Part shown: positions 1 through 11,790 of the stretch, piece after piece
Position numbering within the stretch: position 1 is the stretch's first letter
Layout of the letters: every line of letters begins with the position of its first letter
Assembly (NCBI GenBank): GCA_034440635.1
Contig: JAOTON010000056.1
Location: 1,149,501-1,213,500, forward strand
Source of the DNA: Lepas anatifera
Lineage: Eukaryota > Arthropoda > Thecostraca > Lepadidae
Direction of reading: 5' to 3'
DNA: 64,000 nt
Position numbers and translations under genes: made by a program
Notes under the pieces: generated by a model
Database searches by the model: none
Told to the model about the DNA's origin: nothing
What the model saw: the letters and a program-made list of their open reading frames with translations, nothing else

Positions 1-1235
1 GGGGCCCGTACATGATGGGGGCCCGTAATTTTTTAATGAAAATGTGACCGAAAAAACGTATTTTCGACCGTTTGTTGTCGAAAACTGACTGCAAAGGTTA
101 AATAACAATTTTTAGCGCGCTATTCGTCACTGTTCCTGATTTGCACTATTTAGCCCAAAAAGTAGTCAGAAGACCCAATCTTTTGAACGAGCTGCCAAAC
201 TATGTAAGGATATTGGACAAGTAGGTGCCTACTTACCGTCTTCGTCGTCCACGTGGATGCTCTCCTCCGGAGGTACAACGGGATCAGCCCCGGACGACGC
301 AGGAGGGATGGATGCTGGAGGGTCTTTTAGCAAACGGGATCCGGCTGGTGGGCTGGCCGAGGAAGATAATGATCAGGAAAAGAAGGATTGGAATTACAAC
401 CTTACTTTACCGTTTTGCTGGAAACTATAGACATTGCACTTTTCCGAGTTAGTTTTAAATTGGGGTTTTAATTTTTGCGGTCGATAAATGAACGTAGCTT
501 GCAAAGTACCAAAAATAGTAGTGATATGAACTACTTTAAGTGGACGCGTACGTTGCTAGATATTAAATGCAAATATGATCAGGGTCATTTTATAACAGTT
601 TGCAAAATTAGCAAGACGATTCTAGATTCATAGGTTACCTGAAAAATTAACAAAGTTTGGGTAGTTTTGCCAGAGCAGCCCCTCGGTATTGAATGTTCTT
701 TGTTTTAAGCTTTTGTGCACCCGACTTATGTTTATACTGTCCAACCATTTTAACATTCACACCTGGAACGAAATCGCATTATCGCGAATAATTTGATAAA
801 AATGGAAGGTAGAGATCGAAGTGCGAAATTCCTTTATCAGCGGGGATACTGATATTTATCTTACATGATCAAGACACTTTTTTCTGATCCATTCACCTTG
901 CCAGTTCATGACATTTTACAACACTGGGTACTGGTCAAGGGGTACTATGAATAGGTGGTACTGCCTATTTCCCTTTACAATCCTCATATAGGATCAGTAC
1001 AAAAGGAATGGGGGGGCCTAAAATTTCTCACGCCCCATCCATTTTTCCCCGAATGTTCTAGGAGGCATGGGACCGGCCGCACGTTGCCCGGGAAAACCAC
1101 AGGGGGCCCGCAAGCATGGCAGGGGGCCGGTTTCGGCAACAGGGAGCACGGATACACTACCTGGGGCACGAAACTGCTCACAAATAAGGAACTCCTGCAA
1201 ATACGCGACTAACACAACAGCTTCAGTTTCTGCAC
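1..1235. other. Unassigned, mostly AT-rich DNA
   Basis: No recognisable gene or repeat, apart from a possible minus-strand exon at 237-352. The first 35 bases resemble the GGGCCC-type minisatellite found further on. Confidence 0.4.
237..352 (-). CDS. Possible internal exon, unknown protein
   Basis: On the minus strand an open stretch reads a proline- and serine-rich segment that ends in an acidic run (HVDDEDG). It stops exactly at a strong splice donor, GTAAGT (plus 231-236). Upstream a pyrimidine-rich tract leads to a possible acceptor AG (plus 353-354), and an in-frame stop lies just beyond it, as expected for an intron. I do not recognise the protein and no partner exon is visible. The composition fits a disordered linker. 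It could equally be a chance open frame. Confidence 0.25.
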
Positions 1236-1239
1236 GATA

Positions 1240-2320
1240 TTCTTAGACCACAAGGGGCTCAGACAGACCACAGAGGGCCTGAGCACACCAAAGGGGCCGG
1301 GCAGACCACAGGAACCCAGAAACCATAGGACGCCGGTAAGCCCAAAAGGGGCCCGAGCAGACCACACACAGCCAGCAATTTGGCTGGACTCTGCCCGATA
1401 TATGCTGGGCTTTGACTGGGCAGAACCCGCGTACATGGGCTCAGCCCAGGTCCGGCTCCGCTGCGCCTGGGCAGAACCCATGGTCAAGCAAGACCGGGCT
1501 CTACCGCTCGGGCAAGTTGTCATCCACCGACCTAATGTTGGGCTCAGCCCGAGTCTATGTGGCTCAGCTATGAGTCTTAGGGCTCGGGCAGAGCCTGGCC
1601 CAGCCTGCTCTGGGCCCGGTCGGAATTGCTGGCTGGGCAGCGGGCCCGGGCAGACCACACGGGGCCTGGACAGATGAAAGGACCCGGGCAGACCACAGGG
1701 ACCCGAGCAGAACACAGGGGCTGGGTTAGCCACAGAGGGGCCCCAGTCTGGAAAGTATGGCAGCAGACCCGACGAGTCCGCACCAGCCTTGTAAATTTTT
1801 CGCACCACCAGCAGCCTAAAATTCACACCAAGCATTGGTGAGAAATTTCACTGACCTGGAAATTTCGATGTTTTTACCAGTTTCTCCCTTCTCAGACCTC
1901 TGTGGCTGTTTGATTTGAGCTCCCTCGCACCATACAGCAAAAGTGGGCATTTGTTTGCTCCAAAGTTCGAACCACCTGAAGGATGTCCGCACCACGAGAT
2001 CTCGCCAAAAGTGCCATACTTTGCAGACTGGGAGGGGCCCGGGCAAACCACAGAGGGCCCGCGCAGACAAAAGGGGCCCCGAACGGATAAAAGGGGGTCC
2101 GCAGAGGCCACACAGAGGCCCGGACAGACCAAAAGGGTTCCGGGAAAACTACAGGAGGCCCGGGCAGACCACAAGGGGCTCGATCAGAACAAAATGGGCA
2201 CTAGCAGACAAGGGGTCCGTGCAGACCAAATGGGACCCAGCCAATCTGCAAAGTATGGCAGCAGGCCAGACGAGTCGCACCAGCCATCCAAAATTATCGC
2301 ACCACCAGCCTAAAAAAATC
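1240..2320. repeat. Minisatellite A, block 1 (~19-20 bp units)
   Basis: Degenerate tandem units of the form GGGCCCGGGCAGACCACAG alternate with diverged spacers (e.g. 1255-1320, 1650-1720, 2035-2235). A segment of about 80 bp around 1740-1810 (CCAGTCTGGAAAGTATGGCA and a run of CACCAGC) recurs near 2235-2320, so there is a higher-order repeat. The open frames here are a by-product of low stop-codon content. Confidence 0.75.
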
Positions 2321-2579
2321 GCACCAATCTGCCATATACCAGGGAGAAAAACGCACACATTTCTACCCACACGATGCAATACTACCTCTCTTATTAGTTA
2401 GTTAAGGACTTTTTATAAGGCCCCTCCCGTGTCTTCCTAACTATTCAGTCATAATTTTTTTTTAGTTTTCAGTGTCAACTTCCTCGCACCAGTCTTGCAA
2501 ATTCGCACCAGGCTGATAAAATTCGCACCACTCGCTCCTGTCTCCAAGGGCACTCACACCGACGAGATCTCGTCGAAAA

Positions 2580-2720
2580 TGCCATACTTTGCACACTGGG
2601 GCCCGGGCAGACCACAGGGGCCCGGACAGGCCACAGGGGGCCCGGTCAGACCAATAGGGGCCCGGGATACCACAGGGGCCCGCATGGCAAGCATGGCAGA
2701 GGCTGGTTGCAGTTACACGA
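2580..2720. repeat. Minisatellite A, block 2
   Basis: Short run of GGGGCCCGGRCAGACCACAG-like units, continuous in style with 1240-2320. The preceding ~60 bases (ATGCCATACTTTGCACACTG) also occur near 2010-2030, so whole segments have been duplicated. Confidence 0.7.
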
Positions 2721-3640
2721 ACCGCATCCATGGCAGGCCCGTCTGCATCCACAGGGTATTAACTACTGGGAGTAGGGACCCGGCTGCAGCCACCAGGGGG
2801 CGGGGCGAATGGGGTGGCCACCAGGGGGGGGGCGAATGGGGCAGCCACCCCTTAAACCCAAGAGCCTCTGAGGACGAAATGCTTCCCCCAAACCCTCCCC
2901 TCCCCCAGGATGCGACGATTGGTCGCCCTTTGGGTGAAAAGTGCGCCCTTCGGGTGGCTAAGTGCCACCCTGTCCCCTGAAGCTTTGCCCCTACCCTTAC
3001 TCAAATTCTAGATACGTCACTGGCGGCCATAGGGGGCAAAAGATTATCCAAGTCTTGGTATTTAGCCATCAGGGGAGCCGGACAGGGGATCATCACTCAT
3101 TGAGGATTTAGCCCGACAGGAGCTAATAGCAAACAATCACTTCATTTGCCATTCAACACTGCGCATCGGAGCACGATTTGGATTGACACGAAAAGCCCAA
3201 ACGTAAAATCCAAATCAGAGCCTAACGAAACTTTTCCAGAATAGACACAAGCCGATTGAATCATATGCATGCCAATTTTACTGTTCAACGCAAACTTTGT
3301 GCAAATCATTCGCCTCGGCGAATGCGACAAGAGAGCCAGGAGCATGCCTTAGATTCCTTCGCGCTGCGGTGACAATCCTGGGAAATTAAGAGGCTACCAT
3401 TCGCCGGTGGACGCACATTATTTGACCCGGATTTGACGACAAGATATGATACACTTTTTGACAGACAAATTTAAGAGGCTTAAATTTGTCTGTATTTAAA
3501 ATTCCACTTGAACAAACAAAAATGGAAAACTTCATGCACATTTCTGACAAAAATGCCTAGAAATATATCAATGAAGAAAAGTAGTGCCGGCGGAAAGATG
3601 CCAAAATAACAAACATATGTCAATGTAATAAACCAGTACT
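2721..3640. other. Unassigned; possible transposon 3' end at 3008-3022
   Basis: The GC-rich part ends in TTCTAGATACGTCACTG (3006-3022). This resembles the inverted CAGTGACGGATC termini of the hAT-like elements elsewhere in the window. I could not find a matching left end or a target duplication. The stretch 3023-3640 is AT-rich and shows nothing recognisable. Confidence 0.35.
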
Positions 3641-3803
3641 TATCGGAAGGGGCCCGGCTGCGCACAGTGGGGGGGGGTGAACTACGGGGGGTCGTAAGCA
3701 AGACAAGGAGCCCGGCTAGAGCCAGAGGAGGCCTGGGTAGCCCAGAGGGAGCCTGAAATTATAGCACGGGTTCCCGGATACAGCGAAGTGGGAGGAGTGG
3801 AAT

Positions 3804-3976
3804 CAGGGGTGGATTCAGGCCGACGGTGGGTGGAGGGGGGCAACGGGGCCCCAAATCGTGAAAAACATATGGTTTTTGTTTGAAGAAAACCCGTAAAAAA
3901 TCGGTAAAATCGGGGGGATTTGGGGAGGGCATCAAATCCCCCGATTTTACCTTTACCCCCCTGGATCCGCTAGTGC
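3804..3976. mobile_element. MITE-like copy with internal hairpin
   Basis: The left edge CAGGGGTGGATTCAGG and right edge CTGGATCCGCTAGTG are imperfect inverted ends. An inverted repeat (3903-3922 with 3933-3951, one bulge) forms a stem with GGTAAAATCGGGGG arms. The internal sequence (CAACGGGGCC, CGTGAAAA, then AT-rich) is also found at 7249-7381 in the same orientation, so the two copies bracket the minisatellite at 3985-6950. No 8-bp target duplication is evident. Confidence 0.5.
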
Positions 3977-3984
3977 TGTGGTTC

Positions 3985-6950
3985 CTTGCAGACCACAGGG
4001 ACACGGACAAACCATAGGGACCCGGGCAAATTGCAAGGGGCTGGGCAGACTGCAGGGGGCTGGGTAGACTACAGGGGGCCCGAGCAGACCACAGAGGGCC
4101 CAGGCAGACTAAAAGGAGCCCAGACCGCCCACAAGGGGCGCGGGCAGACCACAGGGACCCGGGCGGACCACACAGGACCCAGGCACACTACAAAAAGCCC
4201 AGACCACCTACAAAGGCCCCGGGCAGACTAAAAGGGGCCAAGGCAGAATACAAGGAGCCCGGTTGCAGTCACAGAGGAACCAAAAAGGTCCCGAGACTGT
4301 CAGAAATAGGGCCCCGGATGCAGTCAAAATGGGCCTGAGAATATCGTTAGGGGCCCGTTTACGGACACAATGATTATGGGTGGCCCTAAAGGGGACTGCA
4401 CCCAAGCGAGCATGCCAGGCAAGCATGCCAGGGAGCCCGACCGCAGCCACAGCAAGCCCAGATAGACCACGGGGCCCCGCACTCATGGCAAGGGCCCGTC
4501 CGTGGCATTAGAGGACCCGCGCCTCCTGGACTACAGGGAGCCCGGTTGCAGTCACAGGTCCCGGTTGCAGTCACAGGGGGCCCGGGTGGATCACAGGCGC
4601 CCGGTTGCGGTGACAGGGGCTCGGGCGGATCACAGAGGGCCCGGTTGCAGTCACAGGGGCCCGGGTGGATAACAGGGGGCCGGGTGAATTCCAGGGGCCC
4701 GGTTACAGTCACAGGTGGCCCGGTTGGACCACAGGGAATCCGTTTGCAGTCACAGGGGGCTCGGGTGGATCTCAGGGGACCCAGTTGCAGTCAAAGAGGG
4801 CCCGTGTGGATCACAGGGGGCCCAGGATGGATCACATGGGACCTGGGTGGATCACAGGGGGTCCCAGGTGGATTACAGGGGGCCCGATTGCAGTCACAGG
4901 GGGCCCGGGTGGATCAAAGGGGGCCCGGGTGGATCAAAGGGGCCCGGTTGCAGTCACAGGGGGCCCGGGTAGATCATAGTGGGCCCGGGTGGATGAAAAA
5001 GGGCCCGGTTGCAGTCACAGGGGGCCCGGTTGCAGTCACATAGTGCATGGTTGCAGTCACAGGGGCCCCGAGTGGATCACAGATGGCCCGGTTGCAGTCC
5101 CAGGGGCCCGGGTGTATCACAGAGGGCCCGGTTGCAGTCACAGGGGGCCGGGTGGATTACAGGGGGCCCGGTTGCAGTCACAGGGGGCCGGATGGCTCAC
5201 AGAGGGCCCGGTTGCAGTCACCGGGGACCCGGGTGGATCACAGATGGCCCGGGTGGATCTTAACTGGCCTGGTTGTAATCACAGGGGGTCCAGTTGCAGT
5301 CACAGGGGGGCCCGGGGGATCACAGGGGGCCCGGTCGCAGTCACAGGGGGCCTGAGTGAATCATAGGGGGCCCGGTTGCAGTCACAGGGGCCTCGGTGGA
5401 TCACAGATGGCCCAGTTGCAGTCACAGGGGGCCCGGGTGGATGACAGGGGGCCGGTGGATACAGGGGCCGTTTCAGTCACAGGTGGCCCGGTTGGACCAC
5501 AGGGAATCCGTTTGCAGTCACAGGGGGCCCGGGTGGATCTCAGGGGGCCCGGTTGCAGTCAAAAAGGGCCCGAGTGGATTATAGGGGGCCAGGATGGATC
5601 ACATGGGGCCCCGGGTAGATCACAGGGGGCCCCAGATGGATTACAGGGGGCCCGATTGCAGTCACAGGGGGCCCGGGTGTATCACAGGGGGCCCGGTTGC
5701 AGTCACAGGGGGCCCGGTTGGATCATAGGGGGCCCGGTTGTAATTACAGGGGGCCCGAGTGGACCACATGGGGCCCGGTTGCAGTCACAGGGGGCCTGGG
5801 TGGATCATAGGTGGCCCGGTTGCAGTCACAGGGGCCCCGGGTGGATCACAGAGAGCCCAGTTGCAGTCACAGGGGGCCCGGGTGGATGACAGGGGGCCCG
5901 ATTTCAGTCACAGGGGGCCCGGGTGGATCATAGATGGCCCGGTTGCAGTCACAGGGGGCCCGGATGGAGTCACAGGGGGCCCGGGTGAATCATAGGGGGC
6001 CCCATTTGTAATTACAGGGGGCCCGGGTTGATCACAGATGGCCCGATCCCAGTCACAGGGGGCCCGGTTGGATGATAGGGGGCCCGGTTGTAATCACAGG
6101 GAGCCCGGGTGGATTACAGGGGGCTCGGTTGCAGTCACAGGTAGGCCGGGTGGATCAGAGAGGGCCCGGTTGCAGTCACAGGGGCCCAGGTTGGATCACA
6201 GATGGCCCGGTTGCAGTCACAGGGGGCCCGGTTGGAGTCACAGGGGGCCCGAGTGGATTACAGGGACCCCGGTTTCAGTCACAGGGGGCCCGGGTGGATC
6301 ATAGATGGCACGCTTGCAGTCACAGGGGACCCGGTTGGAGTCACATGGGGCCCGGGTGGATCATATGGGGCCAGGTTATAATTACAGGGGGCCCGGGTGG
6401 ATCACAGAGGGCCCGGTTGCAGTCACAGGGGACCGGGTGGATCGCAGAGGGCCCGGTTGCAGTCACAGGGGCCCTGGTGGATCACAGTTGGCTCTGTCCC
6501 AGTCACAGGGGGCCCGGGTGGATGATAGGGGGCCCGGTTGTAATCACAGGGAGCCCGGGTGGATCACAGAAGACCGACCCGGTTGCAGTCACAGGGGGCC
6601 GGGTGGATCGCAGAGAGCCTGGTTGCAGTCACAGGGGCCCCGGTGGATCACAGTTGGCCCGGTCCCAGTCCCAGGGGGCCCGGGTGTATCACAGGGGCCC
6701 GGGTGGATGATAGGGAGCCCGGTTGTAATCACAGGGGCCCGGGTGGATCACAGGGGGCCCGTTTGCAGTCACAGGGGTGCGGGTGGATCAAAGAGGGGCC
6801 CGGTTGCAGTCACAGGGGGCCGGATAGATCACAGGGGGCCCGGCTGCAGTCACAGGGGGCCCGGGTGGATTACAGGGGGCCCGGTTGCAGTCCACAGGGG
6901 GCCCGGGTGGATCACAGAGGGCCCGGTTGGATGACAGGAGGCCCGAGACT
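3985..6950. repeat. Minisatellite A, main array (~20-21 bp units)
   Basis: About 2.9 kb of tandem units. The first ~250 bp use the GACCACAGGG type. From 4530 on, two alternating units dominate: GGCCCGGTTGCAGTCACA and GGCCCGGGTGGATCACA, each closed by a run of G. The two types alternate over long stretches, giving a ~41-bp dimer as a higher-order unit. Most units differ by one or a few bases. All plus frames stay open for hundreds of bases and encode Gly/Pro-rich collagen-like strings, which I regard as artefacts of the repeat. Confidence 0.9.
4285..4505. repeat. Direct repeat flanking array A, left copy
   Basis: Non-minisatellite segment containing GGGCCTGAGAATATCGTTAG, a GCAAGCATGCCAGGGAGCC stretch and ATGGCAAGGGCCCG. 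It is matched by 6945-7137 in the same orientation, with visible divergence and small indels. Confidence 0.7.
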
Positions 6951-7137
6951 GCCGGAATTAGGGACCCGGCTGCAGTCAAGAGTGGGCCTGAAAAATATCG
7001 TTAGGGGCCCGGTTGCGGACACCGAGGTTAAGGATGGCCCACAGGGCACCCGCAAGCATGCCAGGGAGCCTGGTCTCAGCCAAAGCTAGCCCAAGTAGAC
7101 CACTGGGGCCCGGAATCGTGGCAGGGGCCCGGCTCTG
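6945..7137. repeat. Direct repeat flanking array A, right copy
   Basis: Second copy of the segment at 4285-4505 (shared GCCTGARAATATCGTTAGG and GCAAGCATGCCAGGGAGCC). The pair brackets the densest part of array A. The same arrangement, a terminal segment repeated inside the array, is seen in the other large minisatellite elements. Confidence 0.7.
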
Positions 7138-7248
7138 TCCGCAGGGGCCCGCAACTTGGGATTGGGGGGCTCGTCGGGTCATTGGGGGGGCTTCTCCGAG
7201 CATTGGGGGGCTCGAGCCCCCCAAATATATGGAAACTTGCGCCCCTGG

Positions 7249-7381
7249 CGGGGATGGATCCAGACCAGTGGTTTGGGGGACAACGGAGCCGAAAAGCGTG
7301 AAAATCATGTTTTCTAAAAAAAATAGGTAAACATGGACGAAAACTGGGGGTTTAGAAGGCACCTCCCTGAGTCCACCCCTA
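7249..7381. mobile_element. MITE-like copy, related to 3804-3976
   Basis: The left edge CGGGGATGGATCCAGACC and right edge CTGAGTCCACCCCTA are inverted versions of each other and resemble the ends at 3804. The interior shares GGGGGACAACGG, the CGTGAAAA motif and a long A-run. No perfect target duplication is visible. Confidence 0.5.
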
Positions 7382-7389
7382 GTTTTGCG

Positions 7390-8084
7390 CGATCGCTTCG
7401 TTTCTCCCCGTTGTCTTAGGTCACGATCTGGGAAAACACGGCACTTCTCCCCGGTGGTACAGCACCTCTACTCTTCCATGAAGGGGAGCGATATGTGGCC
7501 AGATGTGGCCTCCGCCTGAAAGCCACCGTACCCACCGACAAGGTCGTAAGTTAAACGGTAAACAGCGGTGAGAACATCCATACCGGCGCGACATGTGGTG
7601 ACGTCATCGCTCCGCTGGGGACGATGCCGGCTGCTCGCGCCTGCGCGGAAGGGACGATCAGTCGGTGCCGTGATCCGTCGGAAGGTGGTCTGCGCGCGCA
7701 GGTAAGCCACCGTGGCACATTGGGTGTGCGGCAGCAGCTTTAGCGTGAAAATACTCCTGCAGATCAGGGTCCAGATGAAAGGTTCTGTACCACTAGGAAG
7801 CCGGAAATTGCTGCTTCTTAGGTGATGAATCTAATGCTTCCAATTTCATATGTTTCGTGGAAATCACGTTTGCTACGTTATCCGCAACATGGCTGATCTG
7901 TGGTAAATTTGTCGTTTTCATTTGGTTAAAACTTGTTTGAATTTTTGTAACAAGTTGCAGAGGTGAGGGAATGCTGAGAGAAAAAATTATTGAGTACTTA
8001 CTTAAAGCCCAACGAAAATCGATACCCATTAGGTTTCGACCAATAAGCATAGGCAGATCCAGGAGCATGGGAGCACTTAACCCA
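7390..8084. other. Unassigned
   Basis: GC-rich at 7490-7720, then AT-rich. Short frames are present, but nothing is recognisable and there are no convincing splice sites. Confidence 0.4.
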
Positions 8085-8565
8085 CGATCGACCCTTGGTG
8101 CCCCCTGAAATGATCAAGATGCCAACGAAATGTCTATGGCACCCCCTGAAACTCGGGTCATGGGTGGTTCAGTAGATATCATCCATGCTCCTGAGTCAGA
8201 GGTCCCGGGTTCAAATCCCCGCAGAGCCCGTGAATAAGTTGGCCTGATCCCCAAATCCCTCCCAACAGGATCAGAACTAGCGATGCTGTATGAACTTGGC
8301 AGTTGGAGTGTCAAACCCTAACAATGATTGCCCCTCCCCCTGAAATGTCGCTTCCCCCGCCCCCTCCCCAGAATGTATCAGCGCCTTTGTGGTAGGGTTT
8401 GGCACCCACCTGACGGGTTTTGCCACTTTAAATTGGTGCACCCTGGTCTGCATGCGCCGAATGACCACAGATGTCGGCGCGCCCTAAAACAGCAGCAGCA
8501 GCTGGTCTGCATGCCCCCCCACCGACTATGCGCCCTTCCCCTGACCGGAAATCCAAGATCAGCCT
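8085..8565 (-). mobile_element. Dispersed repeat family R, interrupted by a SINE
   Basis: Shared segments (CCCCCTGAAATG, CTGACGGGTTTTGCCACTT-like, and an end near GGAAATCCAAGATCAGCCTATG-like sequence split over 8550-8571) also occur at 29540-30133. The end, read on the minus strand as CATAGG...GATC..GGAT, resembles 34820. A tRNA-derived SINE sits at about 8157-8326, with similar CCCCCTGAAA sequence on both sides. Confidence 0.45.
8157..8326 (+). mobile_element. tRNA-derived SINE, diverged
   Basis: The tRNA-like head has an A-box-like TGGTTCAGTAGATA and a B box GGGTTCAAATCCCC (8208-8221). The body (AATAAGTTGGCCTGATCCCC, CCAACAGGATCAGAACTAGC) and tail (GTATGAACTTGGCAGTTGG ... AACCCTAACAATGATT) match the SINE at 12066-12247. 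RNA polymerase III would transcribe such an element, and movement depends on a LINE reverse transcriptase. The tail resembles that of the LINE at 20131-21953. Confidence 0.75.
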
Positions 8566-8574
8566 ATGAATCAG

Positions 8575-9497
8575 AAAAGCGTCAAAGCACATCCCGGCAT
8601 CCATCTATGCGGCCCCGAAACATTCCGGGGAGGATGGCATACTCGTCGGAATAGGGGTCAGACCACACTTCTCAAAGGAAAATTCACGATTTCAACCAAT
8701 TTCAGACGTGGGAAAATATGTAACCACCCAGTGCGGAAGACTGCAATGAGCACAAACCTGATGAGTATTTGACTATGCAGGGGAAAGCTTCTGCAGCAAG
8801 TGGAGAAAATGACTGGCCCCTTCACCTTTTTACAGGTGGCGACGCCTATGTAGGATTGAGTCGGAAGGGGTGAGTTTTGAATATTTTTCTTGACAGGTTT
8901 GTAACGTAGGGCAGTCCATAAACTCCGTCGCACAAAGTTGTGGGGGCGGGGAAGACAGCCGCGGCGTTATCTAAAGTTACACGTGGGCGTCAAAAGCATT
9001 AGAGGGGAGAGGAGTCGGAAATAGAAGTATGCTTTACGTATTGTCTGGGCAACCCCTAATCAAAGTAAATTTTTCAACCATTTATTTCAATGCTCGCGTT
9101 ATACGATCCAACGTTTTATAGATTGGTTGTACCAGTTCAACATACACAAATAACGTGACCCCAGGTCGAGACAATGTCTTGTGACCAAATCTGGTCATCA
9201 TACATGTCAATTTAATCGCAATCAGAAACAAAGTGACATCAAAATGGAGGCGCTCAACTATTATAATCAGCCGTATAACTTCAAAGTTCACCATCCCTTG
9301 CGAAGCAATTGATCAAATCCATACAGACTCACTTAAGCTGTCCCAGATAAGCTCTCAGAGATTACTGGTCATAGCTTTAATTTTTTCAAGGTGTTCACAG
9401 ATGTAACTACTGAAATGAACAATTTTCTGGTCTTTTTTAGTTGCCATGTATATCCAATGGAGAGTTCATGGCTCATATCCGACCCTAGGTCATTGAT
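8575..9497. other. Unassigned
   Basis: No repeat or gene recognised. Composition is moderately AT-rich, and the ORFs are short and unsupported. Confidence 0.4.
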
Positions 9498-10348
9498 TTA
9501 ACACGCGCATTGACGGGGGGCGGGTACCCCCTCAGGTTTTTCGGAGATAGCATAAAAACGACGGCGTGTTGCGCCGCCGTACTTGGTATACCTTTTCTCT
9601 CATCATTTTCATAACTTCTATCAAATTTTTAAGGTTATGTCTTCCCAGGTCAGGTCACCATTATAGGTCAAATGACACCTGACCTAAAAAAAGTTTAAGA
9701 TAGCATAAGTCGGAACAGGGTGAACTTTTCGGAATTGAAACTCATATCACATAATTGGCCCACCGAGTTCTCTAAAATATGTTCGGTAATTTTTATATCG
9801 ATGACCTAAGGTCAGGTACGAGCCATGACCTCTCCATTGGAAATACATAGGAAAAATGGTTTTAACTTAATAACTTAGTAACGGGCGGTGATAGAGCGTT
9901 CATTTGACTGAATTAGATTTGCCTTGTCTTTTCAGTTCTTATGATATGCATTGTATCTAATTTGACCTTGACCTGACCTCAGGTCAGGTCAAATCATTGA
10001 TTTGACCGATCAGGTTCATATTATATATCATTTGATTCGGCTTGCTGTGAGGATTCATACAGTTTAAATCGTTTTGCTCTATCTTTACTTGTTCAGATGT
10101 AATGACCGAAAACCTTCATCTACATGTTATCCCTATGACGCCTTGCTTTGACCTCCAGTAACCTTAAATGTGACCTGAAAAAGAAAATGGTTCAAATGTT
10201 TTCGATGGATAAATGGATGGGGTACCTAAAGCCGTTTACCGTTTTTCGCTACCTAGCGTGGTTCTCGAGATCTTAGGGGGGTGGGCGGGTACCCGCCACC
10301 CCTCGTCAAAGCGAAGGTGGCCCAGACCCTCGTCAGTGCGCGTGTTAA
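9498..10348. mobile_element. TTAA-flanked DNA element, family T1
   Basis: Bounded by TTAA at 9498-9501 and 10345-10348. The inverted ends read TTAACACGCGCATTGACG on the left and TTAACACGCGCACTGACG on the right (reverse complement). A subterminal palindrome, GGCGGGTACCCGCC, lies at 10284-10297. The interior carries many AGGTCA/TGACCT hexamers, for example around 9640-9690, 9800-9830 and 9960-10010. The region after the left end (TTTTTCGGAGATAGCA, CGACG.. GTGTTGC, CATCATTTTC) aligns with the element at 14236. There is no transposase, so it is non-autonomous. TTAA targets are typical of piggyBac and Kolobok; which of them applies is open. Confidence 0.85.
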
Positions 10349-10635
10349 ATTACACTACCAAATATCGTAGTATTCGGTGGCCACTCGGGTGGTATGAGTC
10401 TGAGATGAGTAGACTGAATGTTATGTCACCGCTGTCACTCACAGTTTTTTTTTGGAGGTCAGCTTACTTGACCTGCCTGGGTGATCTGATATGAGGTAAA
10501 CCGGACGTGTAATTTTTTAGAAGATGCGGGGAAGACCAGGGACAAGTTTGCCTACTTCGGCGGTGCCTTATGCCGCATTGTCCAACCGCTTGGGAAATCC
10601 CCTAGGGGGAGAGGTGTTCAAATATATCCCCCTCT

Positions 10636-10832
10636 CGGGCACGGGCTAAGGGAGATCCTCCAGGGCGAGGGCTTAGGGAGATCTGAGGGCATGGGCTAAG
10701 GGAGGCCTTCTAGGGCGAGGGCTTAGGGAGATTTGAGGGCACGGGCTAAGGGAGGCCTTCTAGGGCGAGGGCTAAGGGAGGACTGAGAGCACGGGCCTTG
10801 GGAAGTCTCCGAGGGCGAGGACTGAGGGAGGT
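10636..10832. repeat. 60-bp tandem repeat, ~3.3 copies
   Basis: The unit contains two related halves, GGGCACGGGCTAAGGGAG and AGGGCGAGGGCTTAGGGAG. The period is exactly 60 bp over the first copies. It lies 290 bp after a T1 element. Confidence 0.9.
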
Positions 10833-11790
10833 TGTGTCGTTATCTTTTCGAAGTGAGTCGATGATGGATTATCTGCGGCGTGGCCTGTGCCTGTCAGCCA
10901 TTCACTTTCGAGTGTTCGGCGACCAGGCTGTGAAATGCACGGCGAAGTGAAATGTGCTCCTGAATCGAGGTCATGAAAAGTGATATCTAGATTGACGGCG
11001 GAGTTAGTATTTCGTGGCAAAGTCAAGCAACCATGCAGTAAGGACAGCTATTTATACACAAATTTTGAACTCTTAAAAATTGTTAGCATCAGTAAAAACA
11101 CATTGAATTTTTACTCAGAAAACAATCGCTCGGCTCCCATATGCCCAAATTAGATATCATTATTGGAAGTAATCGTAAAAAATGCAGAGCTTATTCGAAT
11201 GATTTCAAAGCAAAACGTTTTCAAGGAAAAACTAGCGGAGGCGTTTCCCCTAGCCTATGGTTTAGATACGTAGAAAACAGCAACCAAAAGCGCAAAACAA
11301 GCAGTTAGATGAATGTGTATAAAATATTGATAAGAAAATAAATTAAATTCGGGCATTTCGCGTGACTCGATGCTTAAGTAGCAAATTAATTAGACGGGGT
11401 AGGGGCACACCACCTGTAGCATTTCAATCTCCTTACATATTTTTCATTAGCACGCACACTGGCAGGGGCTTCGAAGGCCTCAATCGCCCTCACATATTCT
11501 CCGATTTGGCCTGAGAAGTGTGTACAGAGCTGTGAAACGTTACCTTGAAACGTTACCTGACATTACGTTGAAATTTTGACGGGTCGTGACTTGTTCTGGC
11601 CAGATCACAGCATATTGTAATACATCCTGAGGATGTTGGATATTTGTCATTGCCGACTTCGTTTGGCTTTGAAGATATTGGCCCATGTCGATAAACCTCT
11701 GCTGTTATGTTTATCACCATATCCCCCTAGAAAACTAAAATCGGACGTTTTTGTCGTTTTGAAGACCTATGGCGGCCTCTCAGCTCGCCT
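10833..11790. other. Unassigned
   Basis: AT-rich, with no gene or repeat recognised. Confidence 0.4.

Noticed and set aside
4546..6934. Long Gly/Pro-rich, collagen-like ORFs in several plus frames
   Set aside because: All frames are open because the ~20-bp repeat unit lacks stops; there is no start context, splice signal or frame preference.
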